DNA from: Trichopria drosophilae
Taxonomy: Eukaryota > Arthropoda > Insecta > Hymenoptera > Diapriidae
Length of the DNA stretch: 64,000 nt
Assembly: GCA_030407085.1 (NCBI GenBank)
Contig: CM059582.1
Span: 155,272,501-155,336,500, forward strand
Direction of reading: 5' to 3'
Shown here: piece after piece, positions 1 through 11,189 of the stretch
How the letters are laid out: each line of letters opens with the position of its first letter
How positions within the stretch are numbered: position 1 is the first letter of the stretch
The notes under the pieces: generated by a model
Seen by the model: only the letters and a program-made list of their open reading frames with translations
Databases searched by the model: none
What the model was told of the DNA's origin: nothing
Translations under genes and position numbers: made by a program

Positions 1-1425
1 TTGCTTGGAAATTCCGTACAACTGAAAGAAATACACTTCGTAAAACTATGTATAATTTTTAGCGTAGAATCATTAAATTATGAGTTATAAAGAAATTGTG
101 ATCTGCTAGAAATGTTGTTCATCATGATAAATCACTTTTATATGTATTAAAATCGACGATTGCAATTACCTTCGCCCAAATTTGAAAATCTATACGCATC
201 AGAAACTAATCTTGAAACTCGTAAGGTGGGTTGAATATCTCCTCTAGGACGGAGTAAACTCCATTTCAACGGCATATCATAGTCATTTATTAAACCCATC
301 TGCAATAACGTAAAAATGTTACAAATAATTATGATATAATGTAATCACTGATATAAGTACTACTTGCACATTAGACACTCTGAACCAAAATCTGTTACTG
401 ATGTTTGGTATACGAAAAGTATACAGTTACCATAATTATTTCTTTGTTTAATAGATGAAGAATAAATAAAAAGAGCTAGTAATAATTCTAAGTCGAATAT
501 CGTCAATAGTAAATATGTGGTCTAATGAGTATAATAAGTTTAATTGGTAAACCAATCATTCTTTTTAATCAATGACCAATATATAAAATCACACATACCA
601 AACGCCTTGTGCCATCATTATCCTTGTATTCCACAGCAACTGCATCATTTGGAATATCATGAAGGGCTTTCATTTCCAATTTGGACATTACCTATCGCAA
701 GCCAATACAAAATTAGCGTAAATAGAATAATAAAAGTTAGTCACTTCAATGATTTTTTATAATTTTGCATACGATTTTTTATAATCAATGTATCTTTCGA
801 TTCAAAAAGTCTCTCAATATAATATTTATATCGATGGGACATGCGATACAGCATAACAATACTCACGTCAGGAATAATTTTATAACCAACTCCACGTGCT
901 TTTTGGCTATCACTATAAGCTGCCATAATGGGAGTATTGGAGCCCATTAAAACATGATCGTCTTCTTCGAAGTATAAAGAGAAGTTTTTGCCAAATGCAT
1001 AGAAAAGCATTTCATGATTACTTCCTGGTTGCAGATCTCTCTTATGCCTGTGTTCGGAGTAATGTACAGGTACATCAATCGTTTCTGTAAAAATATATCG
1101 TTGATTTGATTTTCTGTAACTATATTTTTCAGTGATTTAAATGTTAACACAGAGAATAAACATTTTGTAAAATTACGAACATGTTTATTGTCTTTTGTAA
1201 ATTAAATAAATTTATATAAATTTGCAAGTACCAATTATCTCGTCACTCTGAAATTGGTGTTCCTGAAAAATTAAATACGAATTTTGCATAAATAAAATAG
1301 GTAAAGTAATATTTTCTGAAATGTAATGTAATCATTTTGAACTTCCTTACCGGAGTGGAATTTATAAAGGGCAGTATGCCAATGCACAGACACACGAAGC
1401 GAATCATCTTAGACTTGAAGAAATT
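1..1425 (-). CDS. Reprolysin-like secreted metalloproteinase, copy A (5' part only, runs off the left edge)
   Basis: Five 5' coding exons are visible on the minus strand: 1351-1407 (signal peptide, start codon at 1405-1407; exon probably begins at 1425), 1232-1262, 867-1084, 599-691 and 170-299. Each has GT-AG borders and the phases chain without a break. The first exon encodes a hydrophobic leader (MIRFVCLCIGILPFINSTP). Exon 3 encodes a prodomain-like stretch containing the motif FYAFGKNFSLYFEEDDH. Exons 4 and 5 complete the prodomain, in which I see no cysteine that could act as a cysteine switch. The catalytic exons lie beyond position 1. All five exons match copy B in length, phase and nearly every base, so the gene is inferred to have the same 14-exon plan. 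Whether the missing part is intact cannot be seen. The family is inferred from copies B and C, which carry the zinc motif. Confidence 0.85.
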
Positions 1426-1584
1426 CTAGAATTCAAAATGAAGTCAGAAAACATCGAAACAATGTACGACTGTAATAATCAAGTTTAATTTAAATAAGAA
1501 CATTTTAAAAGTTTTAAATAATTCTGAATGTAAAAAGTAGAAAATTGTATTAATATTTGTATTTGCTACGAGCTTTGAACTTAC

Positions 1585-1637
1585 CTCGTTTACGAAGATG
1601 TTTGGTGCTTCTCCTCAAAAAACCATGAATTTATATA
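1585..1637 (-). promoter_or_regulatory. TATA box and probable 5' non-coding exon of copy A
   Basis: On the minus strand a TATATAAA box lies at 1630-1637. About 45 bases downstream is a strong donor (AACGAG followed by gtaagt) whose exon side ends at 1585. This fits a short untranslated first exon starting near 1605 and spliced to the acceptor before 1425, just upstream of the start codon. Copy B has the same arrangement. The transcription start is inferred from TATA spacing. Confidence 0.55.
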
Positions 1638-3908
1638 TGAAAATATTTTATCATTCAACCTCCTTGGCATAATTTCATGTGGAAACCCCTTCTCTTTATA
1701 TTACAATTCTGTATATGTGTTCCAATTATTCGCATAGTAGATAATAATTAACCTTAAAATTATTTGTATGTTGTTGATTACATATAACTAATGTCTACGT
1801 TAACATTCTAGGGCTGTGATAAAATTATTGAATCATAAATGAATCACTGCCCATTGACTAGAAACGCAGGTTATTTCCAACACTATATGGATTAATAATA
1901 AATAACTTCATTATTTTTAAATGTGTCGTCTCATTATACTCGATCTTTCTAAAAAATTATGAATTAGGCTATTCTTAATTAAACTATACTTCTTTCGGAA
2001 TTCAATTCTGGTAATGTCACGAAATAATGTGTAACTATATAATAACGTAGTTCAGTAAACTAATATTATAAATATTACTATACTACATTACATCATCTTT
2101 TATACATACATTTATTTTTTAGGAATAACTTATAAATACGAAACACTTCGTATTTTAATGTATCTCTGTAATCTTGTATTTTTCCGGTATATTTTTAGTT
2201 TTTGCCAAACGTAGACACACGCGTTGACATATTTCCGGCCTAAAATTTGACCATGCGAATAACGCATCTTATTCCCTGAAAAGATTAATTCATTAACCTT
2301 CATTAAGTTACTTTTCCAAATGACTTGTTTTAAATAAGATGTACATTGCATTGCAGGAAATTTATTTAGGTCAGAGGTGATAGTACATTTTAATGAATTC
2401 TTAATGTTACTTTGTTAAGTGCATCGAAAGTATTTGAAGGCTGTACGCGAAAAAACATAGAATCACAATGATGGTATGAACGGAATTAGAGTCGGCTATA
2501 ACGACTAATTATGGGCTGAGAAACAACATTTTCTATGTATGTAATAGAACAAAATTGTATTTTGCAGCGTGTTTTCAATCGATTTTGTAATTTTTGTTGT
2601 CATAAGTTTGTAAGTTGGAAGATTCTTTTCTCACCCTTCGTATTATCGCAGACCCTTCCGCCCCTTTAATTCCCCCTTATATCTGTAGATATACATTACA
2701 GTAGAATGAAATCAAAGTTAATCTCGAATAGTAAAATTTAGAAGCGCAATTTTTTTTAAATTCGTCAACTCCAAATCTCCATCTTTTCCGACTTTTCAGG
2801 GAACTACTGCAGAAGCGTCATCACCATCAAGATTATTGATCTGTTTCTTAATCTTAAGAGCAACGCTGTATCTGATATTCTATCTGGAGTATCCGAATTA
2901 CGTTCTGAAGTTGTCGATGTCTTATTTCCTCGCCCGAGGAGCTGGTGAACTAATCCGAGAATTGTTATCTTTTTCCCATTGTCATTGGACCAATTCTATT
3001 TTAAATTGAGTATTCCTTAAAAATCTGTTTAGGAGTGCAGAGGTAAAGGGTGCATTTATTACACAACTCTTTACACGTCAACCAAATATATAATAATCAA
3101 ACATAACATCTTATATGAACCGCAATACAATATAAAAAAAAATATAGGAGATTTAAACCTGGAAGTACTGTTTAAAAATAAGCAATGTAGTTTACCAAAT
3201 TTCTAATCTATATTGTAATCAGGTATACACAGGTGAAATTGAAAAGACATTAGAGAGACTCCTTAGAGAACATTAGACAAATATCGAAGGTCATGAAGAG
3301 CACTACACTGGTTTAACCATTTAAGATTTGAACGATCTGAATTTCCTACTATTTATAATGTTCTTAAGAAAAAATAATCGACTGATTAATTTCTCCGTAG
3401 ACTCTTGATAATTTTGTCATCTATGAAAATGTTTATCCAATGCTAAATAATATCTTCGGAAACCATTTATATGTTCTGGTTAAGAAATTGTGACAGATTA
3501 TTACACGCCTATAGGATATCTCATGGTCGCTATCCAAACGTCCTTTTGTCGGTTACATTTCACATTTTTGGATAGCGAAGGTTCAAATTTAACGTAATGC
3601 CAATGAGAAAAGTACTTTTTAAATTTAATTTATGCAGGCCAATAAAATGTGTCGATCTCCATACCTCAGAAACAGAACTACACTGTTTCAAAGGTTTTCG
3701 ACGCGCTGAATCCAAATCTACATGCAGAATTGTTGTAATACATCAAGATTTTCAGATATCCTAACCTCTAAGTGCCAAAAACACCGGTTTTGTCCGTTTT
3801 TGTGGCGGAATAAAATTTTAATTTGCAATTTGACAAAACGCATATTAAAGTGCTCTTCATAAACTTTAAAGCCGATGCGATTTTTTTGTTATTGAGTTAT
3901 GGAAGTTT

Positions 3909-4160
3909 AAAGAGGCCGGAGAAGGTGTGGGTACGGCAACGGAGACTGGAGCGGTGATCTCCTCGGCAAGTCCGCAGGTGCCCAGTGCGCAATCCAATGC
4001 TGCTGGGCCATCTGTGGTGGTCGCGATGGAGGTAGACATCCAGCCTTCCGGAGCTGACTCGATGCCGGATCCAACACCCTTGGTGACAAGAACGGCGGAG
4101 AGGATGGCGATAAACACCGACTTCTCCAAAGTGACGGGCGTCAACAACAACAATGGATAG
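3909..4160 (+). pseudogene. LINE ORF1, C-terminal fragment
   Basis: An open frame from the LINE's truncation point to a TAG at 4158-4160 gives about 83 residues rich in Ala, Ser, Pro and Thr, with no CCHC knuckle left. The N-terminal part was lost by 5' truncation. Its stop overlaps the start of ORF2: ATGGATAG at 4153-4160 holds the ORF2 start codon and the ORF1 stop, an 8-base overlap suggesting termination-reinitiation. Confidence 0.7.
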
Positions 4161-7100
4161 GACCACAGTCAAAGTGGTTCAAATAAACCTGCATCATGCT
4201 GAGGCTGCCTCGGCAAGCCTATGTAGGAGGTTTCATAAGGACCACTTGAGTGTGGGGCTTATACAGGAGCCCTGGGTGAACGGGAACAAGATTCAGGGTC
4301 TCGGATACGCAGGTAATATCTTATACAATACCGGCGGTACCAAATCAAGAGCATGTTTAGCATTTAATAAAAACATGAAATTTCTGTCTGTTCCAGTAAT
4401 CTGCATAGAGGATATGCCTGCAGCATTTATTCCTCTGGACGGAGGACAAAAGGTACTTGTTGCCTCAGTCTACCTTCCAGGGGAAACAGTTGACCCCTCA
4501 ATCTGACTGGAAGGGCTAATCCAGTTCAGTAGGTGTGTCTGAAGCCAAACTGATACTGGGGTGTGATGCCAAAGCACACCATGATGCATGGGGTAGCACG
4601 GACAACAACAGCAGAGATGTGTACTTTAATGACTTTATTATATCTAGCAACTTAAGAATCCTAAATAGGGGTAACAAACCCACATTTGTAACCTGCAATA
4701 GGCAATAAGTCCTAGATATAACCCTATGTACATGTAATGTAATAAATAACATCAGTAGATGGTATGTGCGGAATGAGGAATCGTGATCTGATCACAGATA
4801 TATAAGGGTTGACTTATCCGCAGAAAAGAATATTAGGAAAATAGTATATAGAAATCCTGAAAAGACTGACTTGGCAAACTTTAAACAACAACTCAGTACC
4901 GATATATCTCAGCTATCCTTTCCGATTAAAACTCCTGAGAACAGTAATCATGCTATGAATCTACTAACTAGGTTTAATTTTAAAAGCATATGAGGAAAAT
5001 TGTTCGTTTAATTCTAAAACGACTAATAGGGGTGTCCCATGATGGACGCCTGAGTTAAGTAAGATTAGAAAGGAAACGAGAAAACTTTTCAATAAAGCGA
5101 AAACCATAAATAATTGGGATGCATATAGAACATCACTCACCAATTACAATAAACAAATAAAAAAATAAAAAAATAATCCTGGAGAAACTTGTGTAGCGAG
5201 ATAAATAACACCGCACAAGGGACCAGGATTCATAAGATTATGACAAACACACCGTGCAATCCGCTAGGGCTACTAAAAAACCCTGATGGCACGTACACGG
5301 AAACGGAGAGTGAAACGCTATTATTATTAGCGAAGACTCACTTTCCAGGCTTCTGCATTGAAGACGATATGGGAAAAAATAGCGGTGCTGAGGATGGACT
5401 ACGAAGACCGTCGAACACCGACTGGAAAAAAGCCAATGAAATCTTCAAACCAAACTTAGTAAAGTGGGCAATTCGGTCCTTTAAACCTTACAAAAAAGAA
5501 GGGGAAGACGGAGTCTTCCCAATGCTACTAAAGCAAGGATTAGAAATAATCTTACCAACATTATTGAGAATCTTTAGAGCCAGTTAAGGGTGGCCTATAT
5601 ACTAAAGGTAGGTAAAAAAGATAATGCCGACCAAAAGTCATACAGACCGATAAGCCTAACTTTATTCCTACTCAAGGCAATGGAGAAAGTAATCATTCAA
5701 TATATCAGGGAAAAATACCTGAAAGTAAACAAGCTATATAGTGATCAACACGCTTACCAAAAGGATAAATCCATTGAAACAGCGCTGATCAATCTAGTAG
5801 ACAAACTTGAAAAGACCAAAGAGGATAAGGAAATTGCCCTATGTGTTTTCTTAGACATAGTTGGTGCCTTTGATAACGCCTCAACCAAAGTTATCCTGGA
5901 AGGACTGACGGAAAGGAGTCGACTCAACCACGATAAATTGGATAAATCACCTCCTATCAAATAGGAATGTAATTTCCAGTCTACAAAATGCTATACTGGC
6001 GATAAAAACTGCTAGGGGTTGCCCGTAGGGGGGTGTTCTTTCACCCCTATTATGGTCAATTGTAGTAGATAGCCTGCTGTTGGAATTAAGTGAAGCCTAC
6101 TTTGAAGTACAAGGCTATGCGGACGATATTGCCATCATAACCAGAGGAATCTGCTTAAACACCCTGGCAACTAGAATGCAAGCTGCTCTAAACATCGTAA
6201 GCAGGTGGTGTCATGAAAATGAACTTTCAGTAAACGCAGAAAAAACAGTCATGATCCCCTTTGCTAGGAAAAAGAAAATGGGAAACTGTAAACTGCCAAA
6301 GCTATTGAGCAAAACCATCCCATTGGAAAAACACGGTAAATACCTTGGAATCGTCCTAGACAAAAGCCTGACCTGGAGTAAACACTTAGACTATGCCTTA
6401 TCTAAAGCGAAAAAAGGCCTCGCGATTACCTGGCGCATGATAGGTAATACGTGGGAACTCCAACCGGCCATGGCAATGTGGATATATGAGACCATAGTTA
6501 AACCAATAATCACTTATGCAGCAATAATATGGAAAGATAAAACCCTCCAAATAAACTGCATAAATAAACTAACCAGCATTCAAGGACAAGCTTGTCGGTT
6601 GATAATTAAATGGAGCATTAAACTCAACTCCAACAATTGCCCTAGAAGCACTACTAAATATGCCACCACTCCACCTACAGGTGAGAAATAAGGCAAGAAG
6701 TGCGATATACAGAGTGCATATGGGAGAGAACAAAAACTGGTTATCAAAGAGATATAACAACCTCAAAAGGGAAGCCTTTCGGAATCCAATCATGGGAATG
6801 CCCAGTGACGACATTAAACCAGAGCTTAGAGAAACCAGGCTCTTTAAAGTCGAAACACCATCTAGGGAGCGACCAATGACGGAAGAGACCGACTTGACAA
6901 GAACCTCACTGGTGTGGTACACTGATGGCTCAAAAATGGCGAGTGGAACCAGGTATGGTATATTTGGTGCCCGTCCACAAGTCAAAATGTCGGGAAGTCT
7001 CGGACAAAATGCAAGCATCTTTCAGGCAGAATCAATGTCTGTCAGAGAATGTGTGTAAACTAATTTGGACAAAGGGTACAAAAACTGTACTATCAACATT

Positions 7101-7697
7101 CTAACAGAGAGTCAAGCCATGCTAGTGGCTCTGGAGGCATTACAAGTAAGCTCCAGACTAGTAAAAGACTGCATATTTGCCCTAAATAACTTGGCTCAAT
7201 ACAATAACAAAGTTATCCTAAAATGGATAAAAGTGCATGCAGGAAATATGGGAAATGAAGAAGCGGACAAACTCGCTAAGGCAGGTGCCAGTAATAAGTT
7301 CATTGGCCCTGAGCCTGCTTTGGGAATAACTACTAAAGTAGCGAAAAAGCTACTTAAAATGTGGACAATTAGTGAAGCAAAGAGAGCTTGGGGCACTTTG
7401 GAAAACCCAAGACATGCAAGAACACTGATAGAAGGCTACAACAAAAATAAGGCCACGGAAATCATCAACTCCAAAAGACATACTGCAAACGCGATGACAA
7501 GACAATTAACAGGACACTGTCGACTCAACAAACACTCACCCAGGATGGGACTAACAAATACGGCATCCTGCAGATTTTGTCTTGTTGAAAACGAAACTCC
7601 TGTACACTTACCGACATCTTGCATAGCAACCTATCAGGAAAGATACATGATTTTCGAAAAGGACTTTTTAATACCTGAAGAAATCAAGAACTATTAA
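4153..7697 (+). pseudogene. LINE ORF2: endonuclease, reverse transcriptase, RNase H (broken)
   Basis: The frame opens at 4153 with an APE endonuclease start (VVQINLHH, then IQEPWV) and stops at 4504-4506. The endonuclease resumes in another frame near 4540 with the catalytic GCDAKAHHDAWGS motif, where families usually have GD/CDANAHH. RT blocks follow at 5189-5587 (RSFKPYKKEGEDGV), 5590-5964 (SYRPISLT, then FLDIVGAFDNAS) and 6080-6691, where YADD lies at 6116-6127. The RNase H core includes WYTDGSKM near 6916, TESQAML near 7103 and HAGNMGNEEADKLA near 7236. A C-terminal CRFC...H...C knuckle lies near 7570-7622. At least six frame breaks or stops interrupt it, so no full product can be made. 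Confidence 0.9.
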
Positions 7698-8190
7698 TTC
7701 AGTAGTATTGTAGCTTAAGTAGGTAAGCTGAAACTACTGGAAGAACTACAACTTAGCTAAGGTTGCCACAATAGGATCGCAAAGATTCGCAGTGGCCTAA
7801 CCGTTTAAGAATATATGTATATAATATATATGGAAGTTTTTGTTAATGCACGATTATGATTTTACTTTGTTCACTTTTGCGTTAAAATATCTCAAAATCT
7901 TCACCTGATACAGTAATTCTGCGATCAAATTTAGTTTCAGCATATCGAAACCTTTCGGAAAAGTGAACTCAGGTTTCCTACAAATGCACTTAAATCTGGC
8001 TTTTGGCAAATTGCGAACAAAAATTTTGTTCTACCACAAAAACTTAGCAAAAACGATGTTTTTGGCACCTTCAGGTTATACTATATTGACCTGATAGAAT
8101 ACTTCCGCGAACAGATTTGGATTCAATGAGACAAATACCTCGGCAAAGTAAAGTTCGGTTTCTGGTTATAAATTTTGTTGGCCTGTGTTA

Positions 8191-9624
8191 TTAATCATAA
8201 ATAACGCCAATTTTCTTAATTTCGGGTTTCAATGAGTTCATGAAGATTTATCTCAAAGACAATCGGTATTAAAAGGAAATAAAATCTATAAATAAGAATA
8301 TAATAGACCTATAAATCTTTTGCAAAAAGTTAATTATCATAAGTATCAATCAGTATATTATTTTAATATTTATGAGATATTTACATAAAATGAAATTTCC
8401 TTTATTGAGAAATATTATCTCGTGTTTATTTATTGAATGATTAATGATATTTTAAGTATATTAAAATTATTTATTCTTGTAATTTCAATTGCTTACTATG
8501 TACATTTATGTCTAAAATGAATTTTAAAATGTTAATTTATCTCTCTTTTTCTTGTAATTTCTTTTTATATGTACATACTCCTTGTAGAGTGAAAAACTAT
8601 TGACAGTTCCAATGAAATGAAAATAAATAATTTTCAAATGCATTAAATTAAATGTATCTATTTAAAATACATACAAATTAATAGTTTACACTAAACTGTA
8701 AAATTGTTAATCGTATTATTTGAATAATACACCATTTTAAAACATCAGCAGTTCTCAAGGGTTGAAGAAAAAAATATTACGTTTCACATTAAAATTTAAA
8801 ATTTATAATTAAAAAAATATAAGTTACTTAAATGTTACTTTTGCTACACTACAGTCGTATGAATACAATCAATTGTGTGAACCGAAGAGGGACACAATAT
8901 CTGGTTTTAGGTTAAATTGGCTTAAAGATTGGACTAGTGACATAATGCAAAAGAAAATAGAATTAAGAGTTAAAATAGGATCGACTAAATACAACGATTG
9001 AACTCTTGAATATTATGGTAGAGTCTTATGGTCTGTGGAATTCAAATTTGTTAATCATTGGGAGTGTATAGTCTTGTGGATACTGAAGTCATTATGGATG
9101 TAAAATATACCTTAACAATCTGCGATTAAGTTTCGTACTTGGAAAAGCTCCCAAACCCACCCCAAAATTACGGGGAAAATACATTTTACCCAAAGAAAAA
9201 TGAGTAGAAAGGAAATATATTGATCGTCCATTGCAGTTACTAATTTGCAAAAATGTGCAGCATCGATGTAGAAAATATGTGTTAGAGTTTCGAAAACGAA
9301 ACGTTGATATTTTGAAGAAATATTTTGTAAATAGACTCTAGTTTAGTCATTATGTTGTTTTTATTATGTTTGTAGTTGCTTTGATAAAGTATGACAACAC
9401 TCGTTTGAAACAATTCTAATTAAAAAGAAACAATTGATTAATCACATATCAATATATTAATGATGAACCTACATTTAGAAAATCCCACTTAATTAATTAC
9501 GTCATTCATCAATAATAATGCCATTAAAAAAATGAACACAAATTAAATACAAAGATATCTGTATTCCTTTATTAATTATCAAAACTAATATTATTGCATT
9601 TTTATTGTACGATGGTCCTTAAAA
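8191..9624. other. AT-rich intergenic stretch
   Basis: I see no gene, repeat pair or RNA gene here. It is AT-rich and full of stops in all frames. Confidence 0.6.
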
Positions 9625-9911
9625 TTACTGTCTCTTATAGACGCTCAGAAAATGAACTACTTTACAAGGAAGTATCTTAACCTGTTGTATTTTTTTAATG
9701 CTGACATCACAAAATCGTACCCAAGTAAGTCGCGTATTTACAGGAAATAATCGAATGGTTAATATCACAAATCCTCTGAAGAAATTCGGTATTCCTCCTT
9801 GTCGATATTCGCATGACATCATTCTGCTATAGGTACGATTTTTAAGGTCATCTGCTTCTATTCTCGATTTGATCGTATCGAAATGAACTACAGGAACCCA
9901 AGCTGCGACAC
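9625..9911 (-). pseudogene. Relic exon of a mitochondrial carrier (SLC25) gene
   Basis: A minus-strand open stretch starts after a good acceptor (tgtgcag, exon from 9911). It reads like the third repeat of a mitochondrial solute carrier: HFDTIKSRIEAD, then YSRMMSCEYRQGGIPNFFRGF, then IRLFPVN. Family members usually read P-x-D/E-x-x-K/R at the first motif, FFRG at the second and RAFPVN at the third. The signature Pro is His here (one base from Pro) and the segment after PVN no longer resembles a carrier helix. I found no other carrier exon nearby. A decayed, isolated exon is more likely than a working gene, but a divergent terminal exon of a gene with long introns cannot be excluded. Confidence 0.5.
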
Positions 9912-11180
9912 CTGCACATAATAATCGTGTTAATGTAATGTTACTGTGGCTGTAATGTTTTAACGAGTTTAATTTTAAAGATATATTAAAAAACTATTAG
10001 GTTAATTCATCATTAATTTGATTATATATAAATTACTCCGTTTGATTTTCGTAATCAGTGTTATGATATACAACGAATTATCGACGATTGTGTTAAATTA
10101 CATTAACCAATGTTAATTGATTACATGATAAGTATGTCAATTATATAAATACAATTTAATCGAGATTAGTTATATTTAAAGCCATGATTTATTGTATTAA
10201 TTATAATGAGTATAAAAAAATATTATTTTTATGTACTCTATAGTTTTGCTGTTTGATATTGTATTAAATTAATGGTTGAGCACCTGCAGCAGTAGGTTCT
10301 TTGTTTAGACCAACTGGGACTTCGGTAGTAAAATGCAAGGTTAGTTATATTTCATAGAAAGCCAAATGCTCGAGAAAATTATTAGCAAAATAGGAAGGGT
10401 TTCGTAATGAAAAATTTAATTAATCACGGGTTGAAGATTTTAGCCCTTAATAGTTAGGAATAATTATTACTCATAATCTTCAGGATAACATTAAGGTGGT
10501 TCCAAACTGGGTTTTCGACTGAGATTTTTTCGTGATGCCTAATCTTGAATAGGCTGAATATGTGGAAAGTTGAACATCATTTGCATGAAATACGTACATT
10601 AGTGAGCCAGCTTTTTTTGAAATGGTGAAAATAATTTATTTACTTTTACGTAATTAGATTTTATGGATTACGGTTGCAACACATTATTTTTCGTGATATT
10701 ACAAATTGCCACAAAAAACGGTATTTTGCAAAAAATTGATTAGGTATTTTTAAAAAATATTGGACCAAATCTCAAAGGAATTCAAAGCTGATTTAATTAG
10801 TAGCTTTATTAATTATATTAATAGCTTTTCTAGCCCTAAATATAAAACAAGCATAGTTCACAGATAAATGTATATATCGAAATGAAACCGATGCCTTAAA
10901 ATTATCGTTTTCAAATAGATCTGTACTGAACGTATTTAGTTGACAGTATATTCGTACATTTATATACATGTACATTCGTCTACTAATATCCATAGCATAT
11001 CTATAATATTCTATGTACATTCTGGATCAATTTCGTTTCAATTGACATTTATTGACATCTTGGATCATCTCGCCATTTAAAACCCGAATCAATTTGATTA
11101 TATCTAACATTGTAATTTCACTACATTCTGTTAATACAAGTAAAACCGCTAATTTCTAAGAATCCCTAATATTTCTGATC
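9912..11180. other. Intergenic stretch, nothing recognised
   Basis: AT-rich sequence without a recognisable gene, splice-consistent exon or repeat partner in this window. Confidence 0.5.
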
Positions 11181-11189
11181 CAGTCAACG

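Larger units (their letters stand above)
1..3025. repeat. Left copy of a recent segmental duplication (pairs with about 19483-22462)
   Basis: From position 1 to about 3025 the sequence is collinear with about 19483-22462, covering exons 1-5, the introns between them, the promoter and about 1.4-1.6 kb of 5' flank. By eye most differences are scattered substitutions and small indels; the main one is about 50 bases present here near 2595-2650 and absent from the other copy. Similarity fades near 3025. The stretch 1640-3025 contains no gene I can recognise. Confidence 0.85.
3909..7828 (+). mobile_element. 5'-truncated, decayed LINE with APE, RT and RNase H (LOA- or I-like)
   Basis: A 3.92 kb non-LTR retrotransposon is flanked by an exact 11-bp duplication TATGGAAGTTT (3898-3908 and 7829-7839). 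In order it holds the C-terminal end of ORF1, an APE-type endonuclease, a reverse transcriptase with YADD, an RNase H domain and a cysteine-rich C-terminus. The 3' end is a TA-rich tail rather than poly(A). The RNase H after the RT places it among I, LOA and similar clades; the endonuclease start (QINLHHAEAASASL) looks LOA-like to me. Frameshifts and stops show that it is dead. Confidence 0.9.
3633..8187. mobile_element. Non-autonomous TIR DNA element (CACAGGCC type) split by a LINE insertion
   Basis: About 3633-3850 and about 7985-8187 form a diverged inverted repeat more than 150 bases long. The right terminus reads GGCCTGTG and the left TGCAGGCC. The 3-bp duplication TTA flanks both ends (3630-3632 and 8188-8190). 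Without the inner LINE the element would be about 0.62 kb. The right arm also holds two diverged subterminal repeats (around 7890-7985 and 8070-8165). The same terminal sequence and 3-bp duplication occur in the element at 30104-31569, so both probably belong to one family. Termini of the type CACAG with 3-bp duplications recall CACTA/CMC elements, but the superfamily is not proven. Confidence 0.65.

Noticed and set aside
544..762. Plus-strand open frames over 544-950 and 20056-20450
   Set aside because: They are antisense shadows of metalloproteinase exons 3 and 4; the minus strand has splice sites, phase and a protein family.
3866..4172. Minus-strand open frames across the start of the LINE
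   Set aside because: They are antisense to LINE ORF1, whose plus-strand frame connects to ORF2; the minus frames have no family motif.
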